From Linnemannia hyalina (Eukaryota > Mortierellomycota > Mortierellomycetes > Mortierellales > Mortierellaceae): a stretch of 64,000 nucleotides of DNA. A program made the position numbers and the translations under genes. The stretch covers positions 2,590,001 through 2,654,000 of the forward strand of contig JAHRHY010000005.1 in assembly GCA_019671135.1 (NCBI GenBank), in the 5' to 3' direction. This document shows, piece after piece, positions 55,816 through 64,000 of the stretch (its first letter is position 1; each line of letters begins with the position of its first letter). The notes under the pieces are model-generated. The model had not been told where the DNA came from. It ran no database searches and worked only from the letters and a program-made list of their open reading frames with translations.

Positions 55816-57492
55816 TGCAGAAAGAGAGATGCTTGCAGATGAGATGGATTGTATTGGTGTTTGTCACAGAGGGAAATATTCAAAGTTAGCTTCAGCTGCA
55901 GTAATGCATGGGGTTTAAATTTCACGAGGCTGTCAAAAGAACGTTCATTACCTATTGAGCAAGGGGTTTTGGGAAGGTTCTTGGGAAGGTAGATTGAGTT
56001 GGTTCTTGGGAAGGTAGATTGAGTTGGTTCTTGGGAGTCGAGGCAGTGGAATGATGGTGTTGGTCCTCCAAATCCCTGCTCTTTTTATACAAGATGAGGG
56101 TCCCGACTCTCTTTGAAGCCTTGCCAGTGGATGTGGTTGTCAGGGATGAAAAAAAATCCCACCCTCCTCTGCTTTCCCCTTCCCGCTCTCGACTTCAATG
56201 AACATGCACCAATTTCTCATCATCACTTCCTTGGACAAGAGAGATTCTTTTCTTGCCAGATGATTAACAAACACGCACGTCTTCTTTCAACGCGACCTGG
56301 ACCATGCACGAATGACTTCAGAAGCAAGGAAACTTTCCCGAATCCGCCTTCAGTGGTTGCAATGGACAAACGTTGCCGTCTCGGTTAATTTGTCTTGTCT
56401 TCTTGTCAGCACTCATAGATTCCCAACCACCACACAATTCTCCTCCATGAATTCCAAGTCGTCTCCTCCACCTCCCCCGAAAAAAGAAATCGAAAAATCT
56501 CTTTCCTTTCGACACCGTTTAAACCGTCGCGCGTTCCCATGCACCTTTTCTTTGTTCAACAGCAGTGCATTGTTCTTCAGCTTCTCACTCCCGCGGAAGG
56601 GGCATTAGTCTTTGTTCACACAGTGTGCCTCTTGTTCTGGATCCTATCTTCGTTCGCTCTTCCATGCACCTGTGCTGTATTCTTTTTTCATGTGCTCTGA
56701 GTGCCTGTTTTTCTTTCTCTCGCTAGCAGTGCCCCTTTTCTTTGCTCATGCGCTATGCATGCATATTTTCTTCTGCCAATAACGTCCAGTCATATTCTCA
56801 AGTGCCTATTGTTTATTAATGGGCTGTGCTCGTTTTGTTTTTCCCCTTTTATGATTTTCGCTACCTACGCCATAGCACGCTCCCATGCGCCATTTTTTGT
56901 TCATGCGCTGTGCATGGTCTTTTTTTTTCGTTGCCCACATCCTGGCACGTTCCCTTGCCCCTTTTCTTTTCTTTTCGTGCGCTCTGAGTTCTCCCTCTTT
57001 TCCTTCGCATCTCAATCTCTGGCGTGTTCCCCTGCCCCTTTTTTCTTTTCATGCACTGTGCATATATTTCTTTTTTGTTGTTGCTCACATTCCTCTGCTG
57101 CTTTTTTTCATGTGCTGTATCGCAGAGGTCTGGGCTGATGTGAGAACAGGTTGAGTTGTGGTACATTTGGCTGATAACAGGTCAAGTGGTGGCTTAGAAA
57201 TTGAAAGAACAGGTCAATTCTCTTTTTTGTCACACCAACAACAGGTCAACATCAGGTCAAAGAAATCGGGACATCAGGTCAAAGAATTGGGACATCAGGT
57301 CAAACAAGGTTCGACCAATAGAGAGCGATTTCTAAATATACAGGTTTCTTTCAGTTTAATCAACCTCCCTCTAGTGAAAGGATAACATGGCCCATTGAAA
57401 CGTAGCCGTTTATCTTTGTCTCTTCTTTCTCCCCCCCTCACACACACACACACTCACACACACACACACACACTCATTTGTTTTTTGCTCAA
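55816..57492. repeat. Intergenic stretch with several repeat types, no gene seen
   Basis: 55,972-56,036 holds 2.5 copies of a 25-base unit (TTCTTGGGAAGGTAGATTGAG and four more bases) in the leader of the secreted-protein gene. 56,745-57,125 holds degenerate TTCATGCGCTGTGCAT motifs spaced by pyrimidine tracts, as in the inverted-duplication arms. 57,165-57,310 holds repeated ACAGGTCAA and a 21-base unit GGGACATCAGGTCAAAGAAT-like. 57,438-57,474 is (CA)n. Open frames are by-products of these repeats. Confidence 0.6.
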
Positions 57493-59850
57493 ATGAGGCA
57501 CGTCATAACGGACGATGATCAAACCAACTCTCCATTGGACGGTTGCGAAAGCTGGCAACAGAGCGATGATGATGCGAAAGAGAGCAGTAGGGATGGATGG
57601 AACGAAGACTGGAGCAGAAAAAGTGATGAATCTGCTTTTGACAGGACCAACGAGGAGTTCCATTCTGAGGACGACAGAGCCGGCGATATTGAATCAGATC
57701 GAGGAGATGACAATGAGTACGGTGATCCACGGAGTAATAATAGCACCTACGACATTTTTCCCAGTAGTGGCGTCTCGAATGGTGGTGATTCACAACTCAG
57801 CGCGAACAAAAATGCGAGGTTACCAAAATCACCTGTAAGTGGACACTTGGATAAGCGAATTTGTGGATAGAACATCTCTTACTGGCGCTAATTATTAAAA
57901 TTCATTAAAAAGTCTACTAGGAGTGTCCAACGTCACTTAGCTACACAGCAGCATTACGACCAACGAAGGCAAGCATCCGATAATGAAGATGAGCACGACG
58001 GACTTCCTTCGGTAAGTGTTGACGTTCACCATAGGTGCATTTATTCCTGAGATCAACTGCGAGAAGGGTTTTAGCGGATGGAGAATCATCTTTCTCTTAA
58101 GACGTAAATTTATTAATCTGATCCAGACTCACTTCAAATGGTTCCGTAGCTGCAACAAGTGGCCATGGCCAATGTACAAAAGAATCGATTGCCTCTAGCA
58201 CCCTCTCGACACCTCCAAGGTCAACAGGAGACGGACGATTTCAATGGGTCCTCAAATACTACCACTGCTGATAATGGTCATACTGCATCTACCAGTGAAC
58301 CTGTCTTCGCAAATATACCCCAGACCGGAAGTTATGTATGTACTTTGATAAACTGTGCTTATCACTTCTCTCTTTCTTTAAAAATGGCACCTTTTATACT
58401 AACACTATCACTTCTCATGGTCCAATAGTCGACTGAGAGCGACCAACGTGGCGAATATCAGGCTGCACAGCGGCTCGCCTCACAGAAACATAAAGTGCAG
58501 CAGCGAGACAAAGGTCAAGGTAGCAAGACCATTATCACCACTACTACCACCGCCACTGTCACTACGGGTGGTGCTGCTCGTGCCGCAAATGTGAGAGAAT
58601 AATCCTCCCCAAACATTCACCAGACCGGAAGTTATGTAGGTATTTGCAAAATTATACTCTGCACGCTTTTTTCATCATATGTGTTACATTTGTTCTTACG
58701 CTCCTTTTCACTGCTTTTGGCTATGTAGTCAAGAAAAAACTATCAACGCCACGATGCTCAACTTGGGCAACAGGTCTCTGTGACACCACACCGTGATCGA
58801 CAACAGCAACAGGTTCTTGGGTCACCACACCGTGATCGACAGCAGCAACAGGTTCTTGGGTCACCACATCGTGATCGGCAGCAGCAACAGGTTCTTGGGG
58901 CACCACACCGTGATCGACAGCAGCAACAGATTCTTGGGACACCACACCGTGATCGACAGCAGCAACAGATTCTTGGGACACCACACCGTGATCGACAGCA
59001 GCAACAGATTATTGGGACACCACACCGTGATCGACAGCAGCAACAGATTCTTGGGTCACCACATCGTGATCGGCAGCAGCAACAGATTATTGGGTCACCA
59101 CATCGTGATCGACAGCAGCAACAGATTATTGGGTCACCACATCGTGATCGACAGCAGCAACAGATTATTGGGTCACCACATCGTGATCGACAGCAGCAAC
59201 AGATTATTGGGTCACCACATCGCGATCGACAGCAGCAACAATATTCTGAAGTTCAGCCAACCGCCTCCAATTCTACACTGGCCATGCACAACCCGTTCAT
59301 GCGACAAGCAGAAGTAATTCCACCGATGTATACGCAGAGCCAACCGGGTATGCAACACCATATTCACCAAAACATCGTACAAGGGCAACATCAACACCCC
59401 CAGGAGTTGTACCATCCACACCTAAACACATTTCAACAACAGCAGTACAATCCTCAACTTTGGATGACACATCAACAAATACAACAACAGTATGACACCC
59501 TGGCACATCCCAACTACACCCTTGGAAGCGATGCTATTGATCCGTCGAATCCTAATGACTTTGGTTCAGAACACCATCGGAAGCGGCGCAACAGTGGTCA
59601 GCCGACTTCCTTCCAACCGCCCGTCTATGGCCGCTCGGTATCGTCGCCACAACTCGGCGCTTATCCCTCTTCCAGTCAGTCCCCCTATCAACCAATCAAT
59701 CTTCCTGCAACATCGATATGGCCAGACTTTACTCAATTTCGAGGATATGCTGCGCCTTCATTGTCATCCAATACACTCTCAGAATCGACATCATCCTCTC
59801 ATGGTCCAGCACAATCCACACTAAGGAGACCATTCAGATCCAAAATATAG
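57493..59850 (+). CDS. Glutamine-rich repeat protein (about 628 aa), C-terminus supplied by a MITE
   Basis: The best model has five exons: 57493-57818, 57921-58011, 58150-58335, 58429-58590 and 58729-59850, 628 residues. The first donor is the least certain (chosen because it restores frame into SVQRHLATQQHYDQRR). The N-terminus is acidic and disordered (ITDDDQTNSPLDGCESW). A Thr-rich stretch follows. Then come 12 copies of a 13-residue unit of the type SPHRDRQQQQIIG, then Gln/His/Pro-rich sequence with a basic HHRKRRNSG that could be a nuclear localisation signal. The last residues LRRPFRSKI and the stop lie inside MITE sequence. No folded domain is recognised. A transcription-regulator-like or condensate-forming protein is one guess. 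Confidence 0.6.
58778..59245 (+). repeat. Coding minisatellite, 12 x 39 bp
   Basis: Twelve head-to-tail 39-base units, each with a GTGATCGACAGCAGCAACAG-like core encoding HRDRQQQQ. Variants form runs (VLG units first, ILG in the middle, IIG last, and SP/AP/TP before HRDR), which points to expansion by local duplication. Confidence 0.9.
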
Positions 59851-60193
59851 CATAACATTTCTCTCATCTCTGTCCGTCGCGGTAAGATCAACCATGACCA
59901 TCAGATAAGAGTATTTGTATAACGGCAATCACGTACGTTAACCATTGTAATATTTCGTACGCAATCATCCTACTAAATATTACCACATTCTCCAAACAGA
60001 AAAGTACCATAGTTTTTCGCATAGATCTCTCCTGAATGTACATGTCCATTACCAGACCGCATCCTTTGTATCGAAATTAAGGGCAGTAATTCTTGGCGAA
60101 GATAGTCCAAAACTTGTTCTGACTATGTTGCATCTTTGCCATGAAATGCAGATAAGAGACTAGTTTTTAAAAAATCGCATCTTGCTTGGTGCT
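59824..60193 (+). mobile_element. MITE family member, interrupted by the Ty3 LTR
   Basis: After TA at 59,822-59,823 the sequence AGGAGACCATTCAGATCCAA, then CATCTCTG, AACCATTGTAATATTT, ATCCTACTAAAT, CATTCTCCAAACA and GAGACTAGTTTTTAAAAAAT follows the order of the 496-bp element (GGAGGCCTTTCAAGTCCAAA and onwards). The match ends at the LTR start. The 3' third should lie beyond the retrotransposon, outside the window. Confidence 0.75.
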
Positions 60194-60389
60194 GTCACGA
60201 GACAAGAGCTTGCTCTTGTGACTTCGCCCTAACGAGTATAAAAGGGCCTTAGATAGCAAATCTATAGCTCTTTACTTGGTATCGCCAATACAACATACTC
60301 TTTAACCTATTCCTTATACTCATTTCTTAGTCCTTGATCAAGGTTCTCTTTATCTACTTCATTCTATTGCTTGGTCTGCTTTCTTGACA
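60194..60389 (+). mobile_element. 5' LTR of a Ty3/gypsy retrotransposon (196 bp)
   Basis: It begins TGTCACGAGACAAGAGCTTG and ends TTTCTTGACA, with the inverted TGTCA/TGACA ends typical of LTRs. A TATA box (TATAAAA, 60,238-60,244) lies inside. The first 33 bases can fold (GTCAC..AAGAGC with GCTCTTGTGAC). The 3' LTR is outside the window, so the edges are inferred. No standard primer-binding site was recognised just downstream. Confidence 0.7.
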
Positions 60390-60614
60390 ATACCAAGTCA
60401 TACACCTAAAGAACCTTGGATCAAACTTTGTCTGTTTTCTATTGATATACTTCAGCGCTCAAAAAAAAAAAAAAAAAAAAAAAAAAAAAGCCTTTTCCAC
60501 AACAAAACCAAACCCTATCTTCTTCAAGTTCTTTCCTCTTTTACTACCATCTTCCGTACACAACCCACAACCCTCAGAAACTACAACAACTCTTCACTTT
60601 CCGTATCAACTACA

Positions 60615-61910
60615 ATGCTACCCGATAGTGAGATCCTTACAGCCAACGCGCGCTTCCAAGCACTGATGGACCGAGTAGCCACACTTGAACAAATAGTTCA
60701 GACGGTCACTCCCTTGCAAGCCAAAGTCACCGAACTCGAGGAGACTGTTCAGAAGTACCGTGATATGCTGGACTTCATTCTTTCGAACGAAGATTTCTTC
60801 ACAAGCCTGACCGTCAACCTCAACCCTCGATTACTCAGCCTCGAATCCAACGTCCAGAAGATGACGTCACAATTACCACCCATCACTCGCGCAGAACTAG
60901 GCAAACTATTTTATGATCACAAGACCGATGTCACCAACACAGTGAGTGCCATCTTCCAATCAACTACACCTCACTCCAGCAATAGCTCCCCTTCGAGGCC
61001 AAAAGTAGCACCCCCCGCAGTCTTCTCCGGCAAGCGTGAAGATTGGAAAGGGTTTCAGGCTCAGCTGGAACTCTTCTTCGTTGCAAACGAGACCCTCTAT
61101 CCGAACGACCACGACCGCATTGTGCTGGCTATCTCGCGCCTCGGTGATACTGCAGCGTTCAAGTACATGCAGAGATACGTTCCGTCCTTCAAGTTGCCTG
61201 TCGAGGAGAGACCCGCATGTATTTCTAACCTGGATCAGTTCTTTGCTCTTATGAGTAAGAACTTTGGAGTCTCCAATGCTCACGTCCTAGCAGAAACCCA
61301 ACTCCGTCAACTTAGACAGCGCGGTTCTGCCATCGACTATACAAACCGTTTCGTCAACCTTGCAGCGGATACAGCATGGAATGATAGCGCAATGATTTCA
61401 CAGTTCCGCCTCGGCCTGAAGGAGTCTGTTCAAGAAGCCATGGCAAACTACCCCGAGCCACCTACCTTTGCCGAGTTTTCACAATTGGCTATCGACATCG
61501 ACAACCGACAGTACGGCTATGCAGTGACCCGTTCCGGCAACAAATCTTCCAGCACTCCGTCCCGTTCCACCACTGCCCACACTTCTACTACCACTCAAGC
61601 CTCATCCACCCCAACTACCGCGTCCACCCCTGCTACCTCAGCTCCCGCGACCACTTCGATGGACATGGATCTCTCGCATGCTCGCCATGGTCCTTTGCCA
61701 CCGTCTGAGCGTCTTCGTCGTCAAAAGGAAGGACTGTGCACCTACTGTGGTTCAGCAGATCATTGGCTTGACGACTGCCCCAAGAAACCTGCAAAGCCCT
61801 CGTTCAAGAACGCCCCAAAGGCAACAGCCTCGATCTCGGCCCTTCAGCCTACACAGACTAGCGACCAGCCCGATGCAATCTCTTTCCAATTGGAAAAAGA
61901 TTCAGCCTAG
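60615..61910 (+). CDS. Ty3/gypsy Gag polyprotein (431 aa)
   Basis: ATG at 60,615 (MLPDSEILTANARFQALMDR) is the first good start after an A-rich leader with a run of about 30 A (60,456-60,489). Residues 20-70 form a coiled coil. The capsid region includes FSGKREDWKGFQAQLELFF, FALMSKNFGVSNAHVLAETQ and a FRLGLKESVQEAM-type segment. A Ser/Thr-rich linker precedes one zinc knuckle, CTYCGSADHWLDDC (CX2CX4HX4C). The frame ends with TAG at 61,908-61,910, overlapping pol in the -1 frame. Gag packages the element's RNA into virus-like particles. The frame is uninterrupted, so the copy looks recent. Confidence 0.92.
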   Translation: MLPDSEILTANARFQALMDRVATLEQIVQTVTPLQAKVTELEETVQKYRDMLDFILSNEDFFTSLTVNLNPRLLSLESNVQKMTSQLPPITRAELGKLFYDHKTDVTNTVSAIFQSTTPHSSNSSPSRPKVAPPAVFSGKREDWKGFQAQLELFFVANETLYPNDHDRIVLAISRLGDTAAFKYMQRYVPSFKLPVEERPACISNLDQFFALMSKNFGVSNAHVLAETQLRQLRQRGSAIDYTNRFVNLAADTAWNDSAMISQFRLGLKESVQEAMANYPEPPTFAEFSQLAIDIDNRQYGYAVTRSGNKSSSTPSRSTTAHTSTTTQASSTPTTASTPATSAPATTSMDMDLSHARHGPLPPSERLRRQKEGLCTYCGSADHWLDDCPKKPAKPSFKNAPKATASISALQPTQTSDQPDAISFQLEKDSA

Positions 61911-64000
61911 ACAGTAAAGTTGGAGTGTGTCTGGGCGAGCTGTATAACAAATCTCCAAATGATCCTCTGCTATCCCCTATTACTATTCCAATTACTCTTC
62001 ACTTCCAAAACTCCTCACTACCAGTCCATGCAATGATCGACTCAGGAGCAACCATCTCATTCATTCATCAAAATCTAGCACAACAGCACAATCTTCCACT
62101 AGCACAACACTTATTACAAATCTCTCTTGCCAATGGTTCAACACATACCTCTCATCACGCCACCACATTGGTTATGCAATCCCACTCACAACACTTTTCC
62201 ACACACACTTTTCAACTCATTGCACTTGGCAATTATGCCATTATTCTTGGCATGGACTGGCTCCGCTCACACAACCCATATATCGACTGGGAGAAACGAA
62301 CCATTACTATGCCATGCCTCCATCAGCACACACTCGACAAGCTTTCCCCCCTTGCACAATCAACAATGCCTCGATCCATCCCTTCCTTCCAGGAACAAGA
62401 CCGAATCCTTCTGCCACCTTCCAAACCCAAATCCACTTTGGTTCCCACCAAGTACACCTCAGGATCCAACCAACTATCCAAATCCGCCAAGAACCGATCA
62501 GCAACCAACATCTCCATTATTAGCAATACACAACTCCGTCAGATCCTCAAGACCAATCAAGGAGTCGGATACATGCTCGACGTCTCCCGAATCGAAGAAC
62601 TCGCCAGCGCAACCACCAACGACAACTCTATCCCTGAATCAAAACCCACAGTCCAACTGCCCGAGAAATATGCCGAATATGCTCAGGTATTCTCCAAGAT
62701 GCAAGCCGACAAGCTACCGCCACATCGACCCTATGATCACAATATCGCTGTGGTCGAAGGAGCCACCGTGCCATTTGGACCAGTGTACAACCTATCACAA
62801 ACGGAACTGCAAGTTCTACGCGAATATATTCAAGAAAACCTTGCAAAAGGGTTCATCCGTCGATCCGAGTCTCCAGCTGGCGCCCCCGTCCTTTTTGTTA
62901 AAAAGAAAGACGGTTCTCTCCGCCTCTGTGTCGACTATCGAGGCCTCAACAAGGTGACTGTCCCCAATCGATGCCCTCTGCCACTGATCTCCGAAACTTT
63001 CGACCGACTAGGCAAAGCCAAGTATTTCACCAAGCTCGACATGCGAGGAGCATACAATCTTCTCCGCATCAAGGAGGGCGACGAATGGAAGACTGCATTC
63101 CGCTGCCGCTATGGCCACTTCGAGTATACAGTCATGCCCTTCGGACTAATGAACGCTCCCGGAACTTTCCAAGCTTTCGCCAACGACGTCCTCCGCGATT
63201 ACCTAGATGACTTTGTCGTGCTATACATTGACGACATTCTCATCTACTCCGACACCCTTGAGGAACATACCGCGCATGTCCGCAAAGTTCTCAGCAAGCT
63301 CCAAGACGCTGGTCTATGCTTAAAACTCGAGAAATGCTCGTTCGACAAGGACAAAGTCGAATTCCTCGGCTTTGTGATCGGAACTGACGGTATTTCTATG
63401 GACCCCGCCATTCGCGATTGGCCCACTCCCTCTTCCGTTTCGGATGTCCAGTGCTTTCTGGGTTTCTCCAACTTCTACCGTCGTTTTGTACGGAAATACT
63501 CCCATATCGCCGCGCCTCTCACCGCGTTACTCAAGAAAAATACTAACTTTGTCTGGACCGCTATCGCACAAGCCGCTTTCACGGAGCTCAAGTCACGCTT
63601 CATGTCTGGCCCCGTCCTTCGGCATTTCCAACCAGATCGCCCCTGCATCATTGAAACTGACGCTTCTGACAAGGCCCTCGGCGCTGTCTGCAGTCAGCGT
63701 GACCAAGATGGACGCCTACATCCTATCGCTTACTACTCCCGAAAACTATTGCCTGCTGAACTCAACTATCAGATCTACGACAAAGAACTCCTTGCCATTG
63801 TGTCTGCCTTTAAACATTGGCGACACTACCTGGAATTCTCGCCCGCTACCATGGAAGTCATCACCGACCACAGAAATCTTGAGTACTTTACCACCACGCG
63901 CCAATTGAGCCGCCGTCAAGTCCGCTGGTCTGAAATCTTGTCTGACTACAACTTTACCATCCATTACCGCCCTGGCTCCCAGAATGCCGCTGCCGATGCT
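61862..64000 (+). CDS. Ty3/gypsy Pol polyprotein, open at the window edge
   Basis: The frame is open from 61,862, just after a TAG at 61,859-61,861, to the window end, in -1 relative to gag with a 49-base overlap. Protease has HAMIDSGATISFIHQ and ALGNYAIILGMDWLRSHN. RT has FVKKKDGSLRLCVDYRGLN, KLDMRGAYNLLRIKEGDEWK, MPFGLMNAPGTFQAF and the catalytic LYIDDILIYSD. RNase H has IIETDASDKALGAVCSQ, KELLAIVSAFKHWRHYLE and EVITDHRNLEYF. Integrase lies beyond the window. All catalytic residues expected in these domains are present and no stop interrupts the 713 codons seen. A Gag-Pol fusion by -1 frameshifting near TTGGAAAAAGATTC (61,890-61,903) is likely. Confidence 0.92.

Noticed and set aside
54985..55842. 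285-codon plus-strand frame over the secreted-protein gene
   Set aside because: It is the antisense shadow of the gene at 55,213-55,815, which has a signal peptide and a sensible composition.

Overview
The window looks like nuclear DNA of an early-diverging filamentous fungus, most plausibly a Mortierellaceae-type Mucoromycota. This rests on short GT-AG introns (about 50-240 bases), fungal-type proteins (Rictor/Ste16 with an HR1 segment, a 2-Cys glutathione-peroxidase-like peroxidase), a coronin-7-type tandem propeller uncommon in Dikarya, and a mix of Ty3/gypsy, Tc1/mariner and piggyBac remnants. The taxonomy is inference; no rRNA or tRNA marker was seen.

Region 1 (1-28,021) is gene-dense host sequence. 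In order: the 3' end of an EFR3-like gene (+), a large multi-exon TORC2 subunit Rictor/Ste16 gene (-), a 97-residue CxxxxC/CxxxC protein whose start lies in a 10-base exon (-), a coronin-7-like actin regulator of 1032 residues (+), a probably mitochondrial peroxidase of 232 residues (-), an SMPD4-type sphingomyelinase of 912 residues (+), a membrane-anchored DUF900 hydrolase with a MORN-like segment of 865 residues (+), and an unknown single-pass 285-residue protein (+). For six of these I worked out exons whose phases all agree. Several of these genes bear on membranes and cortical signalling (EFR3, Rictor, SMPD4, coronin), but there is no sign of co-regulation.

Region 2 (28,022-57,492) is a transposon-rich accessory block. 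Its centre is an inverted duplication with arms of about 3.39 kb (29,447-32,837 and 37,265-41,154) around a 4.4 kb spacer. Each arm carries an apparently identical gene for a secreted beta-trefoil-like protein, plus the same Ty3 RNase H/integrase and Tc1 transposase fragments. One arm alone has gained a 496-base TA-flanked MITE. The spacer holds a broken FEN1/XPG-like gene and a decayed Ty3 element. Further right are two other small secreted-protein genes, a decayed gene with a PD-(D/E)XK-like motif, a decayed piggyBac transposase, and a 1.27 kb fold-back element with another MITE nested inside.

Region 3 (57,493-64,000) holds a glutamine-rich gene with a 12 x 39-base coding minisatellite. Its last codons and stop appear to be donated by a copy of the same MITE family. 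That MITE copy is interrupted by a young-looking Ty3/gypsy retrotransposon (5' LTR, gag, and pol in the -1 frame) that runs off the window.

The most noteworthy items are the inverted duplication with its arm-specific MITE, the MITE-derived C-terminus, the hexanucleotide repeat abutting the DUF900 hydrolase start, the nested fold-back element, and the PD-(D/E)XK-like gene family. I found no CRISPR-like array and no convincing tRNA or rRNA gene.
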